Assembly (NCBI GenBank): GCA_943370355.1
Contig: CALRQP020000011.1
Location: forward strand, 1 to 64,000
Source: JADCGM01 sp943370355
GTDB lineage: Bacteria > Pseudomonadota > Alphaproteobacteria > Sphingomonadales > Sphingomonadaceae
Reading direction: 5' to 3'
DNA: 64,000 nucleotides
Positions within the stretch are counted from its first letter, which is position 1; each line of letters begins with the position of its first letter. The notes under the pieces are model-generated. The model saw nothing but the letters and a program-made list of their open reading frames with translations. It was not told the DNA's origin and searched no databases. A program made the position numbers and the translations under genes. Below are positions 56,341 to 64,000 of this stretch, in pieces.

Positions 56341-57471
56341 ATGGCTGAGATCCCCGCGACCAATCTGACGATGCTGACGCTGGTGAAGGAGGCGGGCGAG
56401 CTGGAAATCTCGCTGACCCGGATGCCGATGCCCGCGCCCCGCGACCATGAAGTGCTCGTGAAGGTACTCGCAACGCCGATCAATCCGTCGGACCTGGGCC
56501 TGCTCGTCGGCGCCGCGGATGTGTCGACGATCCGCGCCGGGACGCGCGACGGCCTGCCGCTGCTGACTGCCGACATTCCGGCCGCCGGCATGCGCGCAAT
56601 GGCGAGCCGGGTCGGCGAGGCGCTGCCGATCGGTAATGAGGGCTGCGGCCTGGTCGTCAAGGCGGGCGCGTCCCCAGAGGCGCAGGCGCTGCTCGGCAAG
56701 ACCGTCGCACTTCTCGGCGGCGCGATGTACGCCGAATATCGCTGCCTGCCCGCGGCGATGTGCATGTTGCTGCCCGAAGGAACCGATCCGAAGGACGGCG
56801 CGTCCTGCTTCGTCAACCCGCTGACCGCGCTCGCCTTTACCGAGACAATGCGGATGGAGGGGCATAACGCACTCGTCCACACCGCCGCCGCGTCCAATCT
56901 CGGCCAGATGCTGGTCAAAATCTGCAAGGCTGACGGCGTTCCGCTCGTCAACATCGTGCGCAGCCCCGCGCAGGCGGCGATCCTCGCCGACATCGGCGCG
57001 ACGCATATCGTCGATTCTTCGGCGGACGGCTTCATGGACAGCCTGACCGCAGCCATCGTCGAGACCGGTGCGACCTGCGGCTTCGACGCGATCGGCGGCG
57101 GCAAGCTCGCCGGGCAAATCCTGTCCTGCATGGAGGCCGCAGCGGTCCGGCGCATGACCACCTACAGCCGCTACGGCTCGGACACCTTCAAGCAGATGTA
57201 TATCTACGGCGGGCTCGACATGGGGCCGACGATCCTGAGCCGGAGCTTCGGTTTCTCGTGGAACCTGAGCGGTTTCCTGCTCACGCCCTTCCTGCAGAAG
57301 GCCGGGGCGGAGGTGTCAGGCCGGATGCGCAAGCGTGTGGTCGACGAGCTGACAACGACGTTCAAGAGCCACTACAGCCACGAGATCGGCCTTGCCGAGG
57401 CGCTCGATCCGGCGGTGCTGACCGCCTACAACGCCAAGCGCACCGGCGAGAAATATCTGATCCGGCCCTAG
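56341..57471 (+). CDS. MDR-family NAD(P)H oxidoreductase (quinone oxidoreductase type)
   Basis: The 376-residue protein has the GroES-like N-terminal domain (HEVLVKVLATPINPSDLGLL, IGNEGCGLVVKAG) and a Rossmann domain (ALVHTAAASNLGQMLVKICKADG, VNIVRSPAQAAILADIGATHIVDSS). It lacks the zinc ligand set of alcohol dehydrogenases, so it is of the zinc-free quinone oxidoreductase type. It faces the CoA operon tail to tail, with overlapping ends. Confidence 0.88.
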   Translation: MAEIPATNLTMLTLVKEAGELEISLTRMPMPAPRDHEVLVKVLATPINPSDLGLLVGAADVSTIRAGTRDGLPLLTADIPAAGMRAMASRVGEALPIGNEGCGLVVKAGASPEAQALLGKTVALLGGAMYAEYRCLPAAMCMLLPEGTDPKDGASCFVNPLTALAFTETMRMEGHNALVHTAAASNLGQMLVKICKADGVPLVNIVRSPAQAAILADIGATHIVDSSADGFMDSLTAAIVETGATCGFDAIGGGKLAGQILSCMEAAAVRRMTTYSRYGSDTFKQMYIYGGLDMGPTILSRSFGFSWNLSGFLLTPFLQKAGAEVSGRMRKRVVDELTTTFKSHYSHEIGLAEALDPAVLTAYNAKRTGEKYLIRP

Positions 57472-58337
57472 AGGCTGGCGGTCGCGGCCATCACCGTCCG
57501 GCCATCCCCGCCCAGCGCTTCCAGGACAACCGTATCGCCCGCAAGCCTGCCGGCGATGTGAAGCGGTTCGCCGGCAAAGGCGGGGGATACGCCCCGGAAG
57601 GCGAAGTTGCGCAGCCGGTTCGGGCCGAGATGGCGCGCAGCCAGGTCGAGCAGCAGCGTCGCGGTCAGCGGCCCGTGCACGACCAGCCCGCGATAGCCTT
57701 CCGCCTCGACTGCATAGGGCCGGTCAAAGTGAATACGGTGGCTGTTGAAGGTCAGCGCCGAATAGCGGAACAGCAGCGGCTCGGACGGCAGCAGGCTGCG
57801 GTGCCAGTCCCAGCCCGTAAGATCGGGATCGATATTCGCAGGTGCCGGCACGGGTGCGACCGGCGCGGTTGCCGCACGGTAGACGATGGTCTGCCGCTCC
57901 CGCACCGCAAGCCTGTCGTCCGCCGTCGTGTCGTGATCGACGTCGACGAAAACGAGACTGCCGCTGCCGCCGGATTTCTGGCTGACCGCCGCAACCGTCG
58001 ATGTGCGGATGATCGCTGCACCGGCTGCAATCGGCGACACGAACTCGACCTTGCTCGATGCCCACATGCGGCGGGGCAGGGGGATCGGCGGCAGGAAGCT
58101 GTTCGGGCTGTCGCTGCGGCGCGGATGCCCGTCCTCACCAAGGTCCGCCGTCGCCGCCTCCGGCAGGCACAGGCACCAGTGGATGCCCTGCGGTGTGACC
58201 TCGCCCGTCTCACAGCTATTGATCGTGGCGCGGAAGCGCGCGAGCAGGGCAGGGGTGAGCAAATCGTGCTGGACCTGCGTGCGGCCGATCCAGCCGCTCC
58301 AGTCAGCCGCTGGCGCGTTGAGCCCGGTCCCGGTCAT
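57468..58337 (-). CDS. MaoC-like acyl-CoA hydratase, mesaconyl-CoA hydratase type
   Basis: The 289-residue protein has an N-terminal FAS1-like dehydratase region (WIGRTQVQHDLLTPALLARF, LPPIPLPRRMWASSKVEF) and a C-terminal hotdog with LLFRYSALTFNSHRIHFDRPYA and GLVVHGPLTATLLLDL, the HTD2/mesaconyl-CoA hydratase signature. It hydrates an unsaturated acyl-CoA. Its start overlaps the CoA transferase stop by four bases. Confidence 0.85.
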   Translation of the reverse strand: MTGTGLNAPAADWSGWIGRTQVQHDLLTPALLARFRATINSCETGEVTPQGIHWCLCLPEAATADLGEDGHPRRSDSPNSFLPPIPLPRRMWASSKVEFVSPIAAGAAIIRTSTVAAVSQKSGGSGSLVFVDVDHDTTADDRLAVRERQTIVYRAATAPVAPVPAPANIDPDLTGWDWHRSLLPSEPLLFRYSALTFNSHRIHFDRPYAVEAEGYRGLVVHGPLTATLLLDLAARHLGPNRLRNFAFRGVSPAFAGEPLHIAGRLAGDTVVLEALGGDGRTVMAATASL

Positions 58338-59530
58338 GGTTGCGCGACGATGCCCTTGTCGTGGAGCGCTGCGACTTGTCCGCTCGACAGTCCGAGCAGC
58401 GACTGCAGCACCTCGTCGCTATGCGCACCGAGATGCGGTGCGGGGCGCGGCGGTTCGCGGTGGAGCGACGGGATCGTCGCGATCGAACCGGCAGCAGGAT
58501 AGGTCAACGCGCTCGGATTGGCGCTGTCGCCGAACATCGGATTTTTGCCGACGAGGACGGGGTCCTGTGCCGCCTCGTGCATCGTCTGGTACGGACCGTA
58601 GCAGCAGCCCTGCGCATCGAACGCCGCCGCCAGATCGGCATAGCGCCAGCCGGCCACCTTCGCCTCGATGAGCGGGAACAGCGCATCTCGATGTTCGAAG
58701 CGGACGCCCTCGTCCTTCGCGAACGAGACACTGCGCGCGGCCTCGATCGCCGCGATGTCGCCGCCCATGCCCAGCACCGCGACAAGGCCGGCCCATTGCC
58801 GCGGCGTGATCGCCATGATCATTAGCCGTTTGCCGTCCGCGGTGACGAAATCGCGCCCGAACGCGCCGTAGACCGTGTTGCCAAGCCGCTCGCGGTTTGC
58901 GCCGCTGTTGAGCACTTCGGCCAGCATGCCGAGATTGGCGACGCTGCCGATCGCGACGTCGGACAGTGGCACGCGCACTTCTTGCCCCAGACCAGTCGCG
59001 GTGCGGTGGGTGATCGCGGCAAGCAGCGCGAAGGCGGCATAGGCACCAGTCAGCAGGTCCCACGCCGGCAAGACATGGTTGACGGGTTCGGGGCCGGGGC
59101 CGGTCAGGTCGGGAAAGCCGACCGCGCTGTTGACGGTATAGTCGAGGGCAGGGCCACCGTCCGCTTGTCCCATGATGCGCACGGTGATCAGGTCAGCGCG
59201 CGCTTGGGCCAGCCGCTCGTGCGACAGGAAGCCATCGGCGGGAAAATTGGTCAGGAACTGCCCGGTCTTTGCAACCAGCTGCTGAAGCAGTTCGCGGCCC
59301 TCGGGCGTGCCAAGATTGAGCGCGACCGACTTCTTGGCGCGATTGAGATTTTCCCAATAGAGGCTCGCGCCGTTCGGCGCCTTGGGCCAGCGGTTGAAGT
59401 CGGGTCCGCCTCCGATCTGATCGACGCGGATCACCTCCGCGCCCACCTGCGCGAGGTACAGGCCCGCCGAGGGCGATGCTACGAAGGACGACGCTTCGAT
59501 GACGGTCAGGCCGCTGAGCAGCTGATACAT
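58334..59530 (-). CDS. CaiB/BaiF class III CoA transferase
   Basis: The 398-residue protein starts MYQLLSGLTVIEASSFVASP and has GAEVIRVDQIGGGPDFNRWP, NRAKKSVALNLGTPEGRELL and AWDLLTGAYAAFALLAAI, whose Asp is the expected catalytic residue. It activates a carboxylic acid by CoA transfer, the usual first step of such clusters. It follows the acyl-CoA dehydrogenase gene by three bases. Confidence 0.92.
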   Translation of the reverse strand: MYQLLSGLTVIEASSFVASPSAGLYLAQVGAEVIRVDQIGGGPDFNRWPKAPNGASLYWENLNRAKKSVALNLGTPEGRELLQQLVAKTGQFLTNFPADGFLSHERLAQARADLITVRIMGQADGGPALDYTVNSAVGFPDLTGPGPEPVNHVLPAWDLLTGAYAAFALLAAITHRTATGLGQEVRVPLSDVAIGSVANLGMLAEVLNSGANRERLGNTVYGAFGRDFVTADGKRLMIMAITPRQWAGLVAVLGMGGDIAAIEAARSVSFAKDEGVRFEHRDALFPLIEAKVAGWRYADLAAAFDAQGCCYGPYQTMHEAAQDPVLVGKNPMFGDSANPSALTYPAAGSIATIPSLHREPPRPAPHLGAHSDEVLQSLLGLSSGQVAALHDKGIVAQP

Positions 59531-59533
59531 AAG

Positions 59534-60703
59534 CTACAGCCCCGCTGCGAAGTCGCGGAGCATATTCTTGGCGATAACCAGTTGAAGGATCTGCGTCGTG
59601 CCTTCGTAGATGCGGTAGATGCGGACGTCGCGAAAGAAGCGCTCCGCCTCATATTCGGCGAGATAGCCGGCACCGCCGTAGATTTGCACGCAGCGGTCGG
59701 CAACGCGGCCGCACATTTCCGATGCGAACATTTTGGCGGCGGCGGCCTGCATGAGCACTTTCTCGCCCGCGTCGGCGCGGCGGCAGGCGTCGGCGATCAT
59801 GCATTCTGCCGCATAGATTTCCGCCTGGCTGTCGGCGAGCATCGCCTGGATTAGCTGGAAATTGGCGATCGGCTCGCCGAACGCCTTGCGCTCATTGGCA
59901 TAGCGCAGCGCGCTGTCGAGGATGCGCCGCGCATAGCCGGTGCTTGCGGCGGCGACGGACAGCCGACCGTTGTCGAGCGACTGCATCGCGGTCTGGAAGC
60001 CCTTGCCCTCCTCGCCACCGAGCAGCGCATCGCCGCTGACATGCACATCCTCCATGATGATGTCGGCGATATGTGATCCAGCCTGACCCATTTTCTTGTC
60101 CGACTTGCCAACGCTGACGCCGGGCGCGTCCATCGGCACGAGGAAGGCGCTGACATGGGCATTCTTGGGCAAGGCTTCCTTGTTGGTCCGCGCCATGATG
60201 AGCGCCACCTTCGCGAAGGGCGAATTGGTGATGTAGCGCTTGGTGCCGTTCAGCACATAGCCATTGCCGCTGCGCACCGCCGTCGTCTGCATCGCCGCGC
60301 TGTCCGAACCGCTGCCGGGCTCGGTGAGCCCGAACGAGGCGATCTCGCCGGCAGCAAGCCGCGGCAGCCAATGCGCCTTTTGTTCGGCAGTGCCGCTCTT
60401 CACGATCGCCGAGCAGGTCATGCCGATGTTGATCGAGATGATCGAGCGGAAGCAGGGCATGGCGTAGGACAGTTGCCGGATTGTCTCGATATATTGCGAG
60501 ACGTTCATGCCAGCGCCGCCATATTCCTCGGGCATGGTGATCGCGAACAGGCCCATGTCGCGCATCTCGTCGAGGATGTCGGCGGGGATTTCGTCGGTCT
60601 CGATGATGGTCTTCTCGGCCGGGATCAGCCGCTCGCGCACATAGCGCTTCAGCTGGTCGATGAAGGCGTCGAAGGTATCGCTGTCCATTCCGGGATTGGC
60701 CAT
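59534..60703 (-). CDS. Acyl-CoA dehydrogenase
   Basis: The 389-residue protein has ASFGLTEPGSGSDSAAMQTTA for FAD/substrate, NGTKRYITNSPFA, QIYGGAGYLAEYEAERFFRD and catalytic Glu in YRIYEGTTQILQLVIAKNML. It makes the alpha-beta double bond of a short or branched acyl-CoA. ATG 60703 has AGGA at seven bases; the ATG two codons upstream overlaps that site. Electrons would go via ETF to the ETF-QO at 30454. Confidence 0.92.
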   Translation of the reverse strand: MANPGMDSDTFDAFIDQLKRYVRERLIPAEKTIIETDEIPADILDEMRDMGLFAITMPEEYGGAGMNVSQYIETIRQLSYAMPCFRSIISINIGMTCSAIVKSGTAEQKAHWLPRLAAGEIASFGLTEPGSGSDSAAMQTTAVRSGNGYVLNGTKRYITNSPFAKVALIMARTNKEALPKNAHVSAFLVPMDAPGVSVGKSDKKMGQAGSHIADIIMEDVHVSGDALLGGEEGKGFQTAMQSLDNGRLSVAAASTGYARRILDSALRYANERKAFGEPIANFQLIQAMLADSQAEIYAAECMIADACRRADAGEKVLMQAAAAKMFASEMCGRVADRCVQIYGGAGYLAEYEAERFFRDVRIYRIYEGTTQILQLVIAKNMLRDFAAGL

Positions 60704-60745
60704 GTGCATGTCCTGCGGGTGTGGGCGTGAAAGCGCGGGTGGGGA

Positions 60746-61669
60746 TCAGATCGGATCGTAGCCGAAAATGTCGCCTGATCGCTCCGACGGATTGGCGAAG
60801 CTCGGCCGGAAGGCCGGCAACAGTTCGCTGGCGATCGACCCTGCTGTCCAGCCCTCCGACTTGTGCATCGAGCGGATCGGACGCGGCTTCGAGAAGAGTA
60901 AAATCTCGTTCTTGCGCACGGCAAAAATCTGGTTGGTGACCTCCGCCGACGCATCCGAGGCGAGAAAAGCGACCAGCGGCGCGACCTTGTCGGCGCTCAT
61001 CGTTTTCATGCGCTCGACCCGTTCGATTTCCGCGGGAGTGGTCGCGGGGATGGAGGCGGTCATGCGGCTCCACGCGAAGGGCGCGATGCAGTTGGAGCGC
61101 ACGCCCATCCGCGCCATGTCGAGCGCGATCGACTGCGACAGGCCGACGATACCCATCTTCGCGGCGGAATAGTTCGCCTGTCCGAAATTGCCGACCAGTC
61201 CCGATGTCGACGTGAAGTGGATGAAGCTGCCTGAACCCTGGTCACGGAAATAGGGCGTGGCGGCCTTCGAGACATTGAAGGCACCGTTCAGATGCACGTC
61301 GACAACGGCCTTCCAATCCTCATGGCTGAGCTTGTGCCAGATCCGGTCACGCAGGAAGCCCGCGTTATTGACCACCGCATCGATGCGGCCGAACGTCTTG
61401 ATGGCGTCCTCGATGATGCTGGCAGCACCTGCAGGGTCGGTGACGCTTGCAAGGTTGGCGATGGCCTGCCCGCCCGCAGCCTTTATGTCATTCGCGGTTT
61501 CCGCTGCCGGTCCGGAGTCGACCCCTTCGCCTTCAGCCGACACGCCGAAATCATTGACAACGACGGCTGCGCCTTCGCGCGCGCAGAGCAGCGCAATCTC
61601 GCGCCCAATACCACGGCCCGCGCCGGTGATCGCCACAACCCGGCCCGTAAGGGCACCCGATCCAGACAT
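60746..61669 (-). CDS. SDR-family hydroxyacyl-CoA dehydrogenase-like protein
   Basis: The protein has the NAD motif VVAITGAGRGIGREIALLC, NNAG, the catalytic SGLVGNFGQANYSAAKMGIV (YxxxK intact) and a C-terminal extension as in peroxisomal-type 3-hydroxyacyl-CoA dehydrogenases. It would oxidise the hydroxyacyl-CoA made by the hydratase. ATG 61669 follows GGGGA; upstream in-frame ATGs at 61681 and 61702 are possible. It is the first gene of the operon controlled from the IclR intergenic region. Confidence 0.9.
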   Translation of the reverse strand: MSGSGALTGRVVAITGAGRGIGREIALLCAREGAAVVVNDFGVSAEGEGVDSGPAAETANDIKAAGGQAIANLASVTDPAGAASIIEDAIKTFGRIDAVVNNAGFLRDRIWHKLSHEDWKAVVDVHLNGAFNVSKAATPYFRDQGSGSFIHFTSTSGLVGNFGQANYSAAKMGIVGLSQSIALDMARMGVRSNCIAPFAWSRMTASIPATTPAEIERVERMKTMSADKVAPLVAFLASDASAEVTNQIFAVRKNEILLFSKPRPIRSMHKSEGWTAGSIASELLPAFRPSFANPSERSGDIFGYDPI

Positions 61670-61720
61670 GTCCATCCCCATTGTTTCTTGCGCATGGGGC
61701 ATAGTTCAAAGTGCCCGTAT

Positions 61721-61756
61721 ATTCAACGTAAAGAATTGCCATTCAGCGTAATGAAT
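61721..61756. promoter_or_regulatory. Two operator-like repeats between the SDR and iclR-type genes
   Basis: ATTCAACGTAAAGAAT (61721-61736) and ATTCAGCGTAATGAAT (61741-61756) match at 14 of 16 positions and start exactly 20 bp apart, two helical turns. Each is an imperfect palindrome with ATTCA/GAAT arms. They lie in the shared promoter region, as expected for IclR-type dimer-of-dimers binding. Confidence 0.75.
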
Positions 61757-61770
61757 GGTAGCTGACGTTG

Positions 61771-62532
61771 ATGGCCCCTGCGCTTTCCAAGCCCGCGCCC
61801 GCCGTGTCTCAGGCCGCCGCGATCCTTCGGGTTCTCGCCGGTGCTGCGGAGCCACTTGGTGTGGTCGCTATCGCTCGGGCTGCGTCGGTGAGCCCGTCAA
61901 GCTGCTTCAACTTGCTGAAGGCCCTGACCGACGAACGGCTTGCCGAATTCGACGGCGAAACCAAGAAATACCGGCTCGGACTCGGCGTCGTCGACCTCGC
62001 ACGCGCGGCGCTCAGGGGCGATGCGGTCCTCGCTGTCGCGCGCAACCGGATGCAGGAGATCGCCGATCGCCATGATGCGGCCGTCGGCCTGTGGCGTCAG
62101 AGCGGACCACGGCGCGCGACGCTCATCGCGCTGCACGAGAGCGAGGCTGCGACCCGGATCCACATGGCAATTGGCCAGCGCCAACCACTGGCCGCTGGGG
62201 CGACGGGGCGCGCGTCTCTATGCCAAGCGGATATCGACGTGGATGAATTACGAAATCTTTTCAACGATGTACGCTGGCAAAGGCCTCTGGCCTTCGCCAC
62301 CTATCGCAGCCAGCTGGCCGCCTCCCGCAAATGCGGCTTCGCCATCGACGCCGACTGGCTGTTGAGCGGCATCACCACTGTTGCCGTTGCACTTGCCGCC
62401 GACATGGGCCGCACGCGCTACAGCCTGTCGGCAACGATGTTCTCCGGCCGCCACACGCCCGACGCCCTCGACCGGATCGGCACGGACCTCGCGACGACTG
62501 CGAATCACATCGAGCGTGAACTGATCGGCTAA
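61771..62532 (+). CDS. IclR family transcriptional regulator
   Basis: The 253-residue protein has an N-terminal winged helix (AVSQAAAILRVLAGAAEPLGVVAIARAASVSPSSCFNLLKAL, EFDGETKKYRLGLGVVDLARAAL) and a GAF-like effector domain (ATGRASLCQADIDVDELR, SGITTVAVAL). It is divergent from the acyl-CoA operon, which it most likely controls, and from the operator repeats just upstream of its own start. ATG 61771 is preferred to the TTG before it. Confidence 0.92.
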   Translation: MAPALSKPAPAVSQAAAILRVLAGAAEPLGVVAIARAASVSPSSCFNLLKALTDERLAEFDGETKKYRLGLGVVDLARAALRGDAVLAVARNRMQEIADRHDAAVGLWRQSGPRRATLIALHESEAATRIHMAIGQRQPLAAGATGRASLCQADIDVDELRNLFNDVRWQRPLAFATYRSQLAASRKCGFAIDADWLLSGITTVAVALAADMGRTRYSLSATMFSGRHTPDALDRIGTDLATTANHIERELIG

Positions 62533-62554
62533 CCGCGGTGCCGCATCTGTCGGC

Positions 62555-64000
62555 TCAGGCCGTTGTGCCCTTGATGAACCCGTCCACGACGCTCTCCAGG
62601 ATCGGCAGCGGCACCCCGCCGGTTTTGACGACGGCGTCGTTGAAACCGGCGAGGTCGAAGCGCCCGCCGAGCGCCGCCTTCGCCTTGGCGCGGAGCCGCA
62701 GCAGTTCGTTGTGGCCCATCTTGTAACCGCAGGCCTGGCCGGGCGAGGCGCAATAGCGGTCGATCTCGCTGGTCATCGCGTCGGCGCCCTTGCCGGTATT
62801 CTGGGTCAGGAAGTCGATCGCCTGCTGGCGGCCCCAGCCCTTGGCGTGCAGGCCGGTATCGACGACGAGCCGGCAGGCGCGGAACTGCTGCGCCTGCAGA
62901 TAGCCGAGCCGGCTGAACGGATCCTTGTCGTAAAGGCCGCTCTCGTCGATGAGCTGCTCGGCGAAAAGCGCCCAGCCTTCGACGAAGGCGTTGAAGCCGA
63001 TCATTGAGGTGATCAGCGGGATTTCGTCATGATGTTCGGCGAGATAGGCACCCTGCCAGGCATGGCCGGGAATCGCCTCATGCGCGGTCAGGCTGGCGAG
63101 CTGGTACTTCGGCCAGAGCGACGTCGACTTGAGGTTGACATAATAGATCGCGGGCCGCGAGCCATCGAGTGAGGCGAAGTTCATGTAGCCGAGCGCTGCG
63201 CCGTCCTGAATGTCCGGCGGCACGCGCTTCACTGTGACATTCGCATTGAGCTTCAGATGCGACAGTTTCGGCATCATCGGGCGCACCGCGTCGATCCGGC
63301 GATTGAGGTCGGCGATCAGGTCCGCGCGGCCGGCATCGGTGTTGGGATAAACGAACTTCGGATCCTTGTTGAGTGCTGTGACCCGCTCACCGACCGTGCC
63401 CTTGGTCATGCCCTGCGCCTTCAGCAGTGCATCCATCCGCGCCATGATCTCGCGGTTCTGCTCAAGGCCGATGCGATGCACTTCGTCGGGTGAATTGGTC
63501 GTGGTGGTGCCGAGGCGTAGCGCCCAGCGATAATAGGCTTCGCCGTCGGGCAGGCGCGAGACGCTGCCGACGCTGCCGGACTTCGCCGTTGCTGCGGTGA
63601 AGGCCGCGATCTCACGGTCCACGGCGGGGTAGATTTTGCTGTCGATAAGTTTCGTCACCTGGGCGGCCCAGTCACCAGTCAGGCCAGCCTTGGCCGCGCG
63701 CTCGGTGATTGATGTAACCAGGCCTTGGTCCTTCGCAGCGGTGGCGCGGAAGCCCTTCAGCTGGCCGAGCGCGTTGCTCGCGATGAAATCAGGTGGTGCG
63801 ATCCCGTTGGCGGCATCAACGGTGATCTGCGCGGTCTCCTGATCGATGAGGCGCGCGAACTCCTCGACGCGGGCGACATAGGCGTCGGCGTCGGCCTTGG
63901 TCTTGATGCTGTGTTGTGAGTTCAGGAATTCCGGGACCGAACTGACCGCGCCATTCTGCTGGCTCACCACATAGGGACTGGTGCCGCCATAGAAGCCGGC
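62555..64000 (-). CDS. DUF885 family peptidase-like protein, 5' end off window
   Basis: The frame runs off the right edge; 481 residues are visible, while the family is usually around 600. The zinc-site motif HEAIPGH (SLTAHEAIPGHAWQG) and the following EGWALFAEQLIDE are conserved. It also has SPGQACGYKMGHNELLRLR near the C-terminus. Members are predicted secreted or periplasmic metallopeptidases. It converges with the IclR gene. Confidence 0.9.
   Translation of the reverse strand, partial: AGFYGGTSPYVVSQQNGAVSSVPEFLNSQHSIKTKADADAYVARVEEFARLIDQETAQITVDAANGIAPPDFIASNALGQLKGFRATAAKDQGLVTSITERAAKAGLTGDWAAQVTKLIDSKIYPAVDREIAAFTAATAKSGSVGSVSRLPDGEAYYRWALRLGTTTTNSPDEVHRIGLEQNREIMARMDALLKAQGMTKGTVGERVTALNKDPKFVYPNTDAGRADLIADLNRRIDAVRPMMPKLSHLKLNANVTVKRVPPDIQDGAALGYMNFASLDGSRPAIYYVNLKSTSLWPKYQLASLTAHEAIPGHAWQGAYLAEHHDEIPLITSMIGFNAFVEGWALFAEQLIDESGLYDKDPFSRLGYLQAQQFRACRLVVDTGLHAKGWGRQQAIDFLTQNTGKGADAMTSEIDRYCASPGQACGYKMGHNELLRLRAKAKAALGGRFDLAGFNDAVVKTGGVPLPILESVVDGFIKGTTA

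Overview
The window is GC-rich, densely packed DNA from an alphaproteobacterium, most likely a sphingomonad (Sphingomonas or a close relative). Pointers are the overall gene repertoire, a PEP-CTERM protein, a DUF5818 protein, REP-type repeats of the kind common in sphingomonads, and an ornithine decarboxylase next to a deoxyhypusine-synthase-like enzyme. That pair fits homospermidine synthesis, the typical polyamine of Sphingomonas in the strict sense. Species assignment is inference; no rRNA or tRNA gene was found.

Positions 1 to about 25087 are most of a Mu-like transposable prophage. It is transcribed almost entirely on the minus strand, so the phage map runs from right to left. From the right: an end carrying four copies of a transposase-site-like repeat (24957-25087); three accessory genes and the repressor on the plus strand (23170-24956); a divergent Ner-like regulator and ParB-like protein; the DDE transposase (MuA) and ATPase (MuB); a string of small early genes including a DnaA-like DNA-binding protein, Gam, an MT-A70 methylase, GemA and a Mor/C-type activator (13639-23178); endolysin and holin (12695-13580); an unusual cassette of fibre-like and secreted proteins (10337-12525); then a TraR/DksA zinc finger, DUF2730, small and large terminase, portal, head morphogenesis, protease/scaffold, decoration protein and major capsid. 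The tail genes lie off the left edge. Regulation can be read from the DNA. An identical 20-bp operator-like palindrome lies in both divergent control genes, and a 16-bp dyad lies upstream of both the endolysin and the protease genes, where Mu has its C-dependent late promoters.

Positions 25088-64000 are host chromosome. mutL lies about 380 bp from the prophage end. It converges on moaB and a soluble lytic transglycosylase, followed by a uracil-DNA glycosylase gene interrupted in frame by a REPIN. A plus-strand operon then encodes ETF-ubiquinone oxidoreductase, a TPR protein, IspE and glutaryl-CoA dehydrogenase. After a small secreted protein with a strong terminator come an enoyl-CoA hydratase, an N-formylglutamate amidohydrolase-like protein, a PEP-CTERM protein, IlvD, NAD(P)HX repair enzyme and an RNA m5U methyltransferase. 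Two MAPEG proteins, the polyamine pair, threonine dehydratase and a divergent glpD/glpK locus follow.

The right third holds an SDR and a DsbA-like isomerase, a quinohaemoprotein alcohol dehydrogenase predicted to be a lipoprotein, a CoxE-like VWA protein, an MDR oxidoreductase and a minus-strand acyl-CoA catabolic operon (SDR, acyl-CoA dehydrogenase, class III CoA transferase, MaoC-like hydratase). A divergent IclR regulator has two operator-like repeats exactly 20 bp apart in the shared promoter. A DUF885 peptidase-like gene runs off the right edge.
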